NCBI RefSeq assembly: GCF_023516435.1
Contig: NZ_CP097332.1
Location: 4,030,001 to 4,094,000, forward strand
Source: Jatrophihabitans telluris
GTDB taxonomy: Bacteria > Actinomycetota > Actinomycetes > Mycobacteriales > Jatrophihabitantaceae
Reading direction: 5' to 3'
Length of the DNA stretch: 64,000 nucleotides
Below the pieces are notes generated by a model. That model was given only the letters and a program-made list of their open reading frames with translations. It searched no databases and was not told the origin of the DNA. The translations under genes and the position numbers were made by a program. This document shows positions 1 to 8,319 of the stretch, one piece after another (the stretch's first letter is position 1; every line of letters begins with the position of its first letter).

Positions 1-381
1 GCGATGGCGCGGGATCTGCGAGAGGCGGGCAAGGACGTCCACACCGTCGATGACGTGCTCCGCTTCCTGCAGACCGGGGACGTCACCGCCCAACAACTGC
101 TCCGCCGCGCCGGTCGAATCCTCGGGCGGGCGGTCGCCGACGCTGTGAACCTCTTCAACCCGCGAGTCATCGCGGTCGGTGGCCAGCTCGCCCATACCGA
201 CGAACAGCTGCTGGCCGGCATTCGCGAGATCGTCTACCAGCGTTCTCTGCCGCTGGCCACGCGAAATCTGCAGATCGTGCGCAGCCGGCTCGATCCGCGC
301 GCCGGGCTCGTCGGCCTGTCGGCGCTGCTCTCGGACGAGATCTTCTCCCTGGAACGCCTGGGCAGACTCTTCGCGCTCTGA
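1..381 (+). CDS. ROK family protein, C-terminal part (5' truncated by window edge)
   Basis: The reading frame is open from the first base, so this is the last 126 residues of a longer protein; ROK proteins are usually 300-400 aa. The segment carries the ROK C-terminal pattern: a long helix (ILGRAVADAVNLFNP) followed by the strand RVIAVGGQLA, equivalent to the 'NP..I.IGG' part of the kinase fold, then a helical tail. ROK members are either sugar kinases (glucokinase type) or NagC/XylR-like repressors with an N-terminal winged helix. The deciding N-terminal half lies outside the window, so the two cannot be separated. It is transcribed in the same direction as purN, about 125 bases upstream of it. 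Confidence 0.8.
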   Translation, partial: AMARDLREAGKDVHTVDDVLRFLQTGDVTAQQLLRRAGRILGRAVADAVNLFNPRVIAVGGQLAHTDEQLLAGIREIVYQRSLPLATRNLQIVRSRLDPRAGLVGLSALLSDEIFSLERLGRLFAL

Positions 382-506
382 AACCCGGACGGGACCGGTC
401 CGGAGCGAGCGGTGGGTAGCGGGCCGATCGGCCGGAGGCGGATTGGTAGGTTGTGCTGCGGTCGGGGGCGGAGCGGTCCCGCCGAACCAGCGAAGGGCAA
501 GCCCGC

Positions 507-1115
507 ATGAACGATCGGCCGGACCGAGTCTCGGTGGCGGTACTCGTATCGGGTGCCGGCTCGAACCTGCGCGCCCTGCATGCGGCGTCGCTGACAGCCG
601 ACTCGCCGTTCCGAATCGTGCTCGTGATCAGCAACAACAGCGGCTCGGGCGGTCTGGCCTACGCGGCCGACCACGCCATCCCCACCCTCCACGTGTCCGG
701 CCGAACCCATCCCGATCCCGGTGCCCTCGACGCCGAGCTGGTGCGTCAGCTGCAGGCACACCAGATCGAGCTCATCGTCACCGCCGGCTACATGAAGAAG
801 GTCGGCCCGCGGGTCCTGGCCGAATACGCCGGACGCATCCTCAACATCCACCCGTCGCTGCTGCCGGCCCACGGCGGTCCGGGCATGTACGGCGCAGCGG
901 TGCACCGGGCCGTACTCGCTGCGGGAGATCGGCTGAGCGGGCCGTCGGTGCACCTGGTCACCGACGAGTACGACGAGGGCGAGATCATCGGCCACCAGGA
1001 GGTCCCGGTGCTCGACGGCGACACCCCAGAGACGCTCGCCGCCCGCGTCCTCGTCGCCGAACACGAGCTGCTGCCCATGGTGGTGACCGAGCTCTCCCGT
1101 CGGCTTCGCCGCTGA
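507..1115 (+). CDS. purN: phosphoribosylglycinamide formyltransferase (PurN)
   Basis: Transfers a formyl group from 10-formyl-tetrahydrofolate to GAR, the third step of de novo IMP synthesis. The 202-aa product is the usual PurN length. The fold starts with VAVLVSGAGSNL (nucleotide loop). The catalytic set is present: N113 and H115 in ILNIHPSLLP, and D156 in VHLVTDEYDEGEI. The ATG at 507 is chosen because GAAGGGC stands about 10 bases upstream; a longer frame from 453 has no such site. The stretch after the catalytic motif reads AHGGPGMYGAAVHRAV instead of the LPxFPG...HGVRDAL form common in actinobacteria, so the gene may belong to another PurN lineage. It lies 16 kb from the main purine block and is not next to purH. 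Confidence 0.92.
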   Translation: MNDRPDRVSVAVLVSGAGSNLRALHAASLTADSPFRIVLVISNNSGSGGLAYAADHAIPTLHVSGRTHPDPGALDAELVRQLQAHQIELIVTAGYMKKVGPRVLAEYAGRILNIHPSLLPAHGGPGMYGAAVHRAVLAAGDRLSGPSVHLVTDEYDEGEIIGHQEVPVLDGDTPETLAARVLVAEHELLPMVVTELSRRLRR

Positions 1116-1249
1116 CCGCCCACTCCGTGCCAGTTCACAGACGGCGTCGCGTAATCTGATCGAGACCTTCCGGTTCACCGCTCCCCACCAGGGTGGCGCC
1201 GGCCGGTCACCGCCGAATCGACACTCGTTCCGCCGACCGCCCCTCGTGG

Positions 1250-1400
1250 CTGGCCGGCGGAACTCGTTGAGCCGAGGACCCACTCAAGTTCTGGGGTGAA
1301 TCGGCGCGAACGTCCAGGCCACCCCGCCCGGACACCGCGCCGTAGGGCACCTTCCCAGCCCGAACCCGGCAGCTAACTTGGTAGGCGGTCGAGTGGAAGA
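1250..1400 (+). promoter_or_regulatory. c-di-AMP riboswitch (ydaO-yuaA type) leader
   Basis: The leader of the NlpC/P60 gene carries the conserved blocks of the ydaO/c-di-AMP riboswitch in order: GAGCCGAGGACCCA (about 1269-1282), GGGGTGAATCGG (about 1293-1304), then CCCGAACCCGGCAGCTAACT followed by TGGTAGGCG (about 1359-1387). In actinobacteria this class typically precedes rpf and NlpC/P60 cell-wall hydrolase genes and shuts expression off when c-di-AMP is high. Boundaries are approximate. It fills most of the 300 bases between purN and the hydrolase. Recognition is from motif memory, without a covariance-model score. Confidence 0.88.
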
Positions 1401-1415
1401 GGAGTCTCGCCAGCC

Positions 1416-2462
1416 GTGGCGCCAGCTCGAATCGCACCAAAGCGCACCATCCGACTTGCCGTCGCCACTGGCCTGACCGTTGCCGCTCTCGGCCTCGGCA
1501 GCGTGTCCGCCCTGGCGAATCCGCACCTGCAGACGCCCGGCAGCGCTGACACCACCGGATCGGTGACGGACAAGCTGGCCACCCTCGCCACGGCCAGCGA
1601 GAAGCTGAGTGAACAACTCAACGCCGCCAAGCTCACCCTCGCCAATGCCTCGAAGGCGGCCAGGCTCGCCGACGACGCCGCGACGACCGCCGCGGCACAG
1701 GCAGCCGGCGCCCAGCGCGCGCTCGCCTCGTCGCTGGCGCAGCAGTACAAGGCCGGCTCGTTCGGCCAGACCGCGGCACTGTTCACGAGCGGGTCGGGCC
1801 AGAACTACCTCGACGAGTTGCAGTCGCTCAGCCAACTCAGCGCCCACCAGAGCGCCATCGCCGCCCAGGCAGTCGCGGCCAACGAGCAGGCGAAGTCGGC
1901 TCAGAGCCGGTCAGCCCAGGCGGTCGCCGAGGCCACCGCCCAGGAGCGGGCGGTCCAGCAACGGCAGACAGACCTCAAGGCTCAGATCAGCAAGTACCAG
2001 ACCACGCTCGCCACGCTGACGGCGTCGGCCCGCAGCGCCTACTACGGCTCGTCCACGCCCAGCTCCGCCGAGATCGCGGCTGCGGTGGCCAACTACTCCC
2101 ACGGCGCGTCGGCCCAGGACGTGCTGGCCATTCGCGCGGCGCTGGCCCAACTCGGCAAGCCCTACGTCTGGGCTGCAGCCGGACCGAGCACCTTCGACTG
2201 CTCGGGATTGACGATGTGGGCCTGGAACGCCGCCGGGGTTGCGCTTCCGCACCTGGCCTCGTCCCAGCAGGGCATGGGCACGCCTGTGGACAGAGCGTCG
2301 CTGCGGCCGGGCGACCTGGTCTTCTTCGGCTCGCCGGCGTACCACGTCGCGCTGTACATGGGCAGCGGCATGATCATCCAGGCCCCGACTTCCGGCGACG
2401 TGGTCAAGATCAGCCTGCTCGCCGGCATGCAGGACTACTCCAGCGCGACTCGCCTGGGCTGA
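1416..2462 (+). CDS. secreted NlpC/P60 peptidoglycan hydrolase
   Basis: A 348-aa exported cell-wall hydrolase, similar in plan to RipA-type endopeptidases that cut D-Glu/DAP bonds in stem peptides. A signal peptide covers roughly residues 1-35 (basic start, hydrophobic VATGLTVAALGLGSVSA). Residues about 45-200 are an Ala/Gln/Ser-rich helical coiled-coil segment. The NlpC/P60 domain follows, with catalytic C262 in STFDCSGLTMWAW and H310 in SPAYHVALYMG, plus the RPGDLVFFG strand. The GTG start at 1416 is preceded by GAAGAGGAG. The upstream c-di-AMP riboswitch indicates control by the cell-wall/osmotic second messenger. Confidence 0.9.
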   Translation: MAPARIAPKRTIRLAVATGLTVAALGLGSVSALANPHLQTPGSADTTGSVTDKLATLATASEKLSEQLNAAKLTLANASKAARLADDAATTAAAQAAGAQRALASSLAQQYKAGSFGQTAALFTSGSGQNYLDELQSLSQLSAHQSAIAAQAVAANEQAKSAQSRSAQAVAEATAQERAVQQRQTDLKAQISKYQTTLATLTASARSAYYGSSTPSSAEIAAAVANYSHGASAQDVLAIRAALAQLGKPYVWAAAGPSTFDCSGLTMWAWNAAGVALPHLASSQQGMGTPVDRASLRPGDLVFFGSPAYHVALYMGSGMIIQAPTSGDVVKISLLAGMQDYSSATRLG

Positions 2463-2510
2463 AGCCGGCACGGAGCCGGAACCGGAACGGCGGCCGGAAC
2501 CGGCCCGGGA

Positions 2511-2538
2511 CGGCGGCCGGGCGGCCGGGCGGCCGCCG
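2511..2538. terminator. GC-rich hairpin between convergent nlpC and tex
   Basis: CGGCGGCC (2511-2518) can pair with GGCCGCCG (2531-2538) around a 12-base loop. It sits in the 81 bases between two genes transcribed toward each other. No T-run follows on either side, which is common for terminators in high-GC actinobacteria. The surrounding sequence is very GC-rich, so chance pairing is possible. Confidence 0.4.
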
Positions 2539-2543
2539 GCCCT

Positions 2544-4991
2544 TCACCGACCGAAGCCGGCCCTGCGCAGCGCGTCGGCCAACGCCCCGTCCGCGGGTTT
2601 GGAGCCCGCGGCACCTCCCTGAGGACGGCTCGGGCGCTGCCCCCGCCGATCGCCTCGGCCGGGCTGTGAACGATCGGTCGATGCCGCCGACCCTGCCGAC
2701 CCTGCTGCCGATGCCGACCCTGCCGACCCCGACCCCGATGCCGATGCCGATGCTCCCGAGGATGCCGGTTCCTCGTCCAATCGCAGGCTCAGCCCGATCC
2801 GTTTGCGGTTGACGTCCACCGCCGTGACCTTGACCCTGACGATGTCGCCCGGCTTCACGACGTCGCGGGGATCGGCGACGTACCGGTGCGACATCGCCGA
2901 GATGTGCACCAGCCCGTCCTGGTGGACGCCGACGTCGACGAAGGCTCCGAAGGCGGCCACGTTGGTGACCGCCCCCTCCAGCACCATGCCCACCGACAGA
3001 TCGCCGATGGTGTCCACGCCCTCGGCGAACGCCGCCGTCGCAAACGCCGGACGGGGGTCGCGGCCGGGTTTGTCGAGCTCGGACAGGATGTCGGTGACGG
3101 TCGGAAGGCCTACGGTGTCGGTCACGAAGTCGGCGGGCCGCAGCGAGCGCAACAACGACGAGTTGCCCAACAGCTGCGGCAGTGCCACCGACGTAGCGGT
3201 AACGATGCGGCGCACCACCGGGTAGGACTCGGGGTGCACGGCCGACGCGTCGAGGGGATCGTCGCCGCCCAGGACCCGCAGGAATCCGGCGCACTGTTCG
3301 TAGGCCTTGGCACCCAGTCGGGGCACGTCGAGCAGGCCGGCCCGCGAACGGAACGGGCCCACCCGGTCGCGGTGGGCCACGATGTTCGCCGCAAGACCGT
3401 CGCCGATTCCCGACACCCGGGCCAGCAGCGGCACGGAGGCGGTGTTCACATCCACGCCGACGGCGTTCACGCAGTCCTCGACCACGGTCTCCAGGGACCG
3501 GGACAGCGCCACCTCGGACAAGTCGTGCTGGTACTGACCGACTCCGATGGACTTCGGATCGATCTTGACGAGCTCGGCCAACGGGTCCTGCAGGCGACGG
3601 GCGATCGAAACCGCGCCACGCAGCGACACGTCCATCCCCGGCAGCTCCGCGGCCGCATAGGCCGAGGCCGAGTAGACCGAGGCGCCTGCTTCGGAGACGA
3701 CCGCCTTGGTCAGGGACAGTTCCGGGTGCCGGCTGATCAGTTCGGCGGCGAGTTTGTCCGTCTCACGCGACGCGGTGCCGTTGCCAATGGCGATCAGATC
3801 CACCGCGTGGGCGGCGCACAGCGTGGCGAGCGTCGCCAGCGACTGTTCCCAGCGCTGGGCCGGAACGTGGGGGTAGATGGTGTCGGTGGCCAGCACCTTG
3901 CCCGTCCCGTCGACCACGGCGACCTTGACCCCGGTCCGCAAGCCGGGATCGAGCCCGAGCGTCGCGCGGGTCCCGGCCGGCGCGGCGAGCAGCAGATCCC
4001 GCAGGTTCGCGGCGAACACCCGGATCGCCTCGTGCTCCGCGTTCTGGCGCAGCCGCATCCGCAGGTCCAGAGCGAGGTGGTGGTAGATCCGGGTACGCCA
4101 CGCCCACCGGACCGTGTCGAGCAACCAGCGGTCACCCGGCCGACCGGCGTCGAGGATGCCGAACCGCGCCGCGATCCGGCCCTCGTAATAGGTAGGCGCC
4201 TGACCGACCGGGGTGCCCGGGGCCGAGTTCAGTGCGCTGGCATAGGCCCCTGAACCGTCCGGAACGTCCTCGATGTCCAGCGACAGGGTGAGGATGTCCT
4301 CCTTCTCTCCGCGCAACAACGCCAGAGTGCGATGGGACGGCAGCTTCGGCAGGGGTTCGGAAAAGGCGAAGTAGTCGGAGAACTTCGACCCGTCGCTCTG
4401 CCGGCCCTCGCGCACGGCGGAGGACAGCCGCCCCCGTGACCAGAGAGTCTCGCGTAGCTCCCCGAGCAGGTCGGCGTCCTCATCGAATCGTTCGATCAGA
4501 ATCGCCCGGGCGCCGCCGAGCGCCGCGGCCGCGTCGGGCACCCCGCGCTCCGGCGAGACGAAACCAGCCGCGGCGTGCTCGGGGACACCCGTGGGGTCGC
4601 CGAGCAGCGATTCGGCCAGCGGTTGCAGCCCGGCCTCACGCGCGATCTGCGCCTTGGTGCGACGTTTCGGCTTGTAGGGAAGGTAGATGTCTTCCAGCCG
4701 GGCCTTCGTCTCGGCGCCCACGACGGCAGCGCGCAACTCGTCGGTGAGCTTGCCCTGCGCCTGGATCGACTCCAGGATCGCGGTCCGGCGGCCGGCCAGC
4801 TCACGCAGGTAGGAAAGCCGCTCCTCCAGGGCCCGCAGCTGAGTGTCGTCGAGGGTGCCGGTGACCTCCTTGCGATAGCGGGCGATGAAGGGCACCGTGG
4901 CACCTGAGTCCAGCAAACCCACGGCCGCGACCACCTGGGCCGGCCGGACCCCGAGTTCGGTCGCGATCTGCTGTTCAATCGTTGCCGTCAC
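2544..4991 (-). CDS. Tex-family RNA-binding transcription accessory protein
   Basis: An 815-aa Tex homologue, a conserved nucleic-acid-binding protein. Domains in order: Tex N-terminal helical domain (from IEQQIATELGVRPAQVVAAV), YqgF/RuvC-like RNase H fold (GLDPGLRTGVKVAVVDGTGK, near residues 330-350), helix-hairpin-helix (SGIGDGLAANIVAHRDRVGP), and a C-terminal S1 domain (GMVLEGAVTNVAAFGAFVDV). The frame stays open far upstream, but homology begins at the GTG at 4991, so that start was used. The last 70 residues are a low-complexity Ser/Ala/Gly and then basic tail, encoded partly by repeated GCATCGG hexamer-like DNA (about 2685-2760). The gene is divergent from the PAC2 gene. Confidence 0.93.
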   Translation of the reverse strand: MTATIEQQIATELGVRPAQVVAAVGLLDSGATVPFIARYRKEVTGTLDDTQLRALEERLSYLRELAGRRTAILESIQAQGKLTDELRAAVVGAETKARLEDIYLPYKPKRRTKAQIAREAGLQPLAESLLGDPTGVPEHAAAGFVSPERGVPDAAAALGGARAILIERFDEDADLLGELRETLWSRGRLSSAVREGRQSDGSKFSDYFAFSEPLPKLPSHRTLALLRGEKEDILTLSLDIEDVPDGSGAYASALNSAPGTPVGQAPTYYEGRIAARFGILDAGRPGDRWLLDTVRWAWRTRIYHHLALDLRMRLRQNAEHEAIRVFAANLRDLLLAAPAGTRATLGLDPGLRTGVKVAVVDGTGKVLATDTIYPHVPAQRWEQSLATLATLCAAHAVDLIAIGNGTASRETDKLAAELISRHPELSLTKAVVSEAGASVYSASAYAAAELPGMDVSLRGAVSIARRLQDPLAELVKIDPKSIGVGQYQHDLSEVALSRSLETVVEDCVNAVGVDVNTASVPLLARVSGIGDGLAANIVAHRDRVGPFRSRAGLLDVPRLGAKAYEQCAGFLRVLGGDDPLDASAVHPESYPVVRRIVTATSVALPQLLGNSSLLRSLRPADFVTDTVGLPTVTDILSELDKPGRDPRPAFATAAFAEGVDTIGDLSVGMVLEGAVTNVAAFGAFVDVGVHQDGLVHISAMSHRYVADPRDVVKPGDIVRVKVTAVDVNRKRIGLSLRLDEEPASSGASASASGSGSAGSASAAGSAGSAASTDRSQPGRGDRRGQRPSRPQGGAAGSKPADGALADALRRAGFGR

Positions 4992-5135
4992 GATCGGACA
5001 CCCTACGACGTAGGCCGATACCGGCCGCGGGTGCGCAGGACCCGGGCGCCCTATGCAGATGCCTGAGGGCAGCAGGCACACTGGAGCAAGCGCGCCGGTC
5101 AGCCCCGACCGGCTCGAAGATTCGAGGAGTTCTCC

Positions 5136-6086
5136 GTGCTCGACCCGCAGGACCTGTTCCAGATCACCCCGAACCTGCCCCCTCTGGACAACCCGGTACT
5201 GGTGCAGGCGCTGGAGGGTTTCAGCGACGCCGGACACGCGGCGCGGCTGGCCCGCGAACACCTGCTGGACAGCCTGGAGTCCGAGGTCGCCGTGACCTTC
5301 GACGTCGACCAGCTCTTCGACTATCGCGCTCGCCGGCCCGCGATGATCTTCGCGACCGACCACTGGGAGTCCTACGAGCAGCCGGTCCTGGCCATCCACC
5401 TGGTGACCGACGGCCGGGGTACCCGGTTCCTGGTGCTGACCGGACCCGAACCCGACGTCCAGTGGGAGCGGTTCACCCGGGCGGTGCAGTTGATCGTGGC
5501 CGAACTCGGCGTCCGCCGCGTGATCGGTCTCAACGCGATCCCGATGGGGGTGCCGCACACCCGTCCGAGCAGCGTGATCGCCCACGGCAGCCCGCGGGAG
5601 CTCGTCGCCGATTACAACGCGTGGCTGGGCACCGTGCAGGTTCCGGCCAGCGCCGGTCACCTGCTGGAGTTCCGGGTCGCCCAGTCGGGCATCGAGTCGA
5701 TGGGATTCGCCGTCAACGTCCCCCACTACGTCGCTCAGCTGGAGTACCCGGACGCGGCGGTCACCTTGATCGAATGCATCGCCCGTGCCGGGGATCTCGA
5801 CCTTCCGCTGGAAGCCCTGGCGGAGGCGGCGCAGAGCGTCCGAACCGGGATCGACGAGCAGGTGGCCGGCTCGGAAGAGGTCGCTCAGGTCGTGCGGGCC
5901 CTGGAGCAGCAGTACGACTCGATCGTGGCCGGGCGCACCGGTGGGTTGATCGCCGACGGAGCGACCCTGCCGACCGCTGACGAGATCGGGGCGGAGTTCG
6001 AGCGCTTCCTGGCCCGCCAGGACCCGCCGGACACCGGTGACTGGACGAACCCCACCAACAACCCGACGAACCCGGACGCCCGCTGA
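5136..6086 (+). CDS. PAC2 family protein
   Basis: A 316-aa member of the PAC2 family, whose eukaryotic relatives help assemble proteasomes and whose actinobacterial members have an ATP-grasp-independent, poorly known role. Recognisable segments are NPVLVQALEGFSDAGHAARL at the N terminus, the strand RFLVLTGPEPDVQWERF, and the core IGLNAIPMGVPHTRPSSVIAHG. The GTG start at 5136 follows GAGGAG at good spacing. The C-terminal 30 residues are polar, with a short Asn-Pro-Thr repeat (NPTNNPTNP). No proteasome gene lies nearby, so a proteasome link is not supported here. Confidence 0.85.
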   Translation: MLDPQDLFQITPNLPPLDNPVLVQALEGFSDAGHAARLAREHLLDSLESEVAVTFDVDQLFDYRARRPAMIFATDHWESYEQPVLAIHLVTDGRGTRFLVLTGPEPDVQWERFTRAVQLIVAELGVRRVIGLNAIPMGVPHTRPSSVIAHGSPRELVADYNAWLGTVQVPASAGHLLEFRVAQSGIESMGFAVNVPHYVAQLEYPDAAVTLIECIARAGDLDLPLEALAEAAQSVRTGIDEQVAGSEEVAQVVRALEQQYDSIVAGRTGGLIADGATLPTADEIGAEFERFLARQDPPDTGDWTNPTNNPTNPDAR

Positions 6087-6110
6087 GCTCAAACCCTGGG
6101 CACGAAGCCC

Positions 6111-6151
6111 CGAGCGCCGAGCGCCGAGCGCTTAGCGCTGAGCGCTGCGAG
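6111..6151. repeat. short tandem/inverted CGAGCGC repeat between convergent genes
   Basis: Three CGAGCGC units run into CTTAGCGCTGAGCGCT, giving several ways to form AGCGCT-based hairpins. Flanking CTGAGC and GCTCAG segments (about 6083 and 6155) could close a larger stem. The block lies between the convergent PAC2 and GGDEF genes, so a bidirectional terminator is a reasonable guess. Confidence 0.5.
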
Positions 6152-6156
6152 TCAGC

Positions 6157-7323
6157 TCAGGACGCCACGGCGCCGCGTAGCCGCTCGGTGACCTCGGGGC
6201 CGGTCAGGGCGTGCAGCATCCCGACGCGGTCGCGTCCGGAGCGCTTGGCCTGGTAGAGCGCGGTGTCGGCCGCGGCGTACAGCGGCCGGAGGTCGGTGGC
6301 GTGGGTTGGTGCGTGGGCGACCCCGGCACTGACCGACAGCGTCAGCTGCGTGCCGTCGGAGAGCATGAACGCGTGCGCGCGAACGTCCGAGCAGAGTTGC
6401 TCGGCGCGCCGGATCGCGGCGGACTCCGAGCAGCCTGGCAGCAGCAGGGCGATCTCGTCACCGCCCATCCGACTGACGATGTCGGCACTGCGCGCGCTGC
6501 GCAACAGGATGTGGGCGAGCTGAATGAGGACCTCATCGCCCGCGAGGTGTCCGTACTGGTCGTTGACGCTCTTGAACTTGTCCACATCGAGCAGGATCAG
6601 TGCGGTGCCGTACACGCTGGCGGCCCCGGAAAGAGCGGAACGGGCGGCCTGATCGAGCACGCGCCGAGTGACCAGCCCGGTCAGCGGGTCGATCGCGGCC
6701 TGGCGCTGAAGACGTTCTACCAGCGCGGCCCGCCGATCCTCGGCGTAGACGAGCAGGCCCGCCGAAGTCACGATGGCCGCAACGACATAGGTGGCGTCGA
6801 TGGTGGCCTGGCGAGCCGGGAGCAGGGTGAAGGCGATGACGATGTCACCCGCGATCGAAGCCGCCGTCAGGATCACCGCACCCCAACGCGGTAGTTGCGA
6901 GGAACCGTAGAGAGCGGGAAAGAAGAGGAAGACCTGGGCGGAGGTGGACACGTCCTTGGTGAGCAGGTCCAACGAGACGATCGCGACGACCGTGAGCAGC
7001 GGGATCACCGCCCAGCCGATGGGGTGGTCGCGTTCGCTTCGGGTCAGTAGCCACGCGGCACCGACGACGACGGCGACTACCGGGACGATCACGGCCAGGG
7101 CGATCAGCCGGCCGCCGGCACTCTGCGGGTTGACCAGGGCCAGCACGGAGGTGACCACGGCAGCGACAGCCGACAGCGTCAGGATGGTTCGGGCAGCTTC
7201 CGAACGGTCCCGAGGCTGCAGCACGTCGAGTAGGGCCACGTCCCCTTGATCGGCCGTCAATGATCCAACTACAGGGCGTAGTCGAAAAATCTGCGGTTGC
7301 CTACGCGCGGTAGGCGCGATCAT
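6157..7323 (-). CDS. membrane GGDEF-domain protein (putative diguanylate cyclase)
   Basis: A 388-aa protein with about six N-terminal membrane segments (residues roughly 45-215) followed by a GGDEF domain. The domain shows DPLTGLVTRR, LLDVDKFKSVNDQYGHLAGDE and SVSAGVAH. The signature loop reads GGDEI instead of GGDEF or GGEEF: the catalytic acidic residues are kept but the final aromatic residue is replaced, so activity is likely but unproven. No EAL domain is present. The ATG at 7323 has GAGGTG upstream; an in-frame GTG at 7356 would add 11 residues. The gene ends in the repeat block that faces the PAC2 gene. Confidence 0.85.
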   Translation of the reverse strand: MIAPTARRQPQIFRLRPVVGSLTADQGDVALLDVLQPRDRSEAARTILTLSAVAAVVTSVLALVNPQSAGGRLIALAVIVPVVAVVVGAAWLLTRSERDHPIGWAVIPLLTVVAIVSLDLLTKDVSTSAQVFLFFPALYGSSQLPRWGAVILTAASIAGDIVIAFTLLPARQATIDATYVVAAIVTSAGLLVYAEDRRAALVERLQRQAAIDPLTGLVTRRVLDQAARSALSGAASVYGTALILLDVDKFKSVNDQYGHLAGDEVLIQLAHILLRSARSADIVSRMGGDEIALLLPGCSESAAIRRAEQLCSDVRAHAFMLSDGTQLTLSVSAGVAHAPTHATDLRPLYAAADTALYQAKRSGRDRVGMLHALTGPEVTERLRGAVAS

Positions 7324-7497
7324 CGCGGCGGCGCACACCTCACGACCGCCGCTCACGCGGAGTTGCTCGACCCGGTGAGGGGCGCGGGACTAGCGTCTGC
7401 CGGGTAGGTAGAACGTTCCGTCTTCCTCGACGCGACAGGTGAACGACCCCGCGAAACCGAAACCGCCGTACCCCGACGCCAGAAAGAGAGCGTTCCC

Positions 7498-8286
7498 ATG
7501 ACGACTCCGGTCATCTTCGTCCATGGCTTGTGGCTGCACTCCAGCAGTTGGCAGGCGTGGGCTGATCTGTACAGCGAGGCCGGCTACCAGACCGCCACGC
7601 CGGAGTGGCCTGGCGTCGCGGACACGCTGGAGGAGACGCGTGCCCACCCCGAACGCCAGGCCGGCAAGGGCTTGGCGGAAATCATCAAGCATCACGCCGA
7701 CTATCTGAAGACCTTCGACTCCAAGCCGATTCTGATCGGCCACTCCTTCGGCGGCCTGATCGTGCAGAGCCTGCTCGGCCAGGGCCTGGCGGCCGCGGCC
7801 ATCGCGGTGGATCCGGCCCAGATCCGCGGCGTCCTGCCGCTGCCGATCCCGCAGCTTCGCTCGGCGCTGCCGGTTCTGGGCAACCCCCTCAACTTCGGTA
7901 AGACCTTCCGCCCCAACCTCGACCAGTTCGCCTACGGTTTCGGCAACGCGCTGCCGCGAGCGGAGTCCGACGACCTGCACGAGCAGTGGACCATTCCCTC
8001 ACCCTGCCGCCCGCTGTTCGAGGCCGCGCTGGCGAACTTCAACCCGAAGTCACCGGCGAAGGTGAACGTGAAGAACTCCGCGCGCGGACCGCTGTTGATC
8101 ATCTCCGGCACCCAGGATCACACCGTGCCCGACGCGGTGAGCAAGGCCGCGTACAAGCTGTACCGGCACTCCAGCGCGGTCACCGAGTTCAAGCAGTTCG
8201 ATCGCGGACACTCCCTGACCGTCGACCACGGTTGGCGCGAGATCGCACAAGCCGGCCTGGACTGGTTGAAGTCCCAGGGCCATTAG
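7498..8286 (+). CDS. alpha/beta hydrolase
   Basis: A 262-aa alpha/beta-hydrolase-fold enzyme. The oxyanion region is FVHGLWLHSSSW, the nucleophile elbow is GHSFGG (Ser near residue 83), the acid is probably the Asp in ISGTQDHTVP, and the catalytic His is in RGHSLTVDHGW. There is no signal peptide, so it is cytoplasmic. The ATG at 7498 is preceded by AGAAAGAGAG. The substrate cannot be inferred: the family covers esterases, lactonases, haloperoxidase-like enzymes and epoxide hydrolases. It stands alone, convergent with the hemerythrin-like gene. Confidence 0.85.
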   Translation: MTTPVIFVHGLWLHSSSWQAWADLYSEAGYQTATPEWPGVADTLEETRAHPERQAGKGLAEIIKHHADYLKTFDSKPILIGHSFGGLIVQSLLGQGLAAAAIAVDPAQIRGVLPLPIPQLRSALPVLGNPLNFGKTFRPNLDQFAYGFGNALPRAESDDLHEQWTIPSPCRPLFEAALANFNPKSPAKVNVKNSARGPLLIISGTQDHTVPDAVSKAAYKLYRHSSAVTEFKQFDRGHSLTVDHGWREIAQAGLDWLKSQGH

Positions 8287-8303
8287 CGACGGCGACGCCG
8301 TCG
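8287..8303. terminator. compact hairpin between convergent genes
   Basis: CGACGGC, loop GAC, GCCGTCG form a perfect 7-bp stem right after the stop codon of the alpha/beta hydrolase gene and 17 bases before the end of the opposing hemerythrin-like gene. This fits a bidirectional terminator. No T-tract is present. Confidence 0.55.
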
Positions 8304-8319
8304 AAGTGGGACGGTCGGG

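Noticed and set aside
2544-6092. Tex reading frame extended to 6092
   Set aside because: The part upstream of 4991 lies antisense to the PAC2 gene and lacks any Tex homology; the family start is the GTG at 4991.
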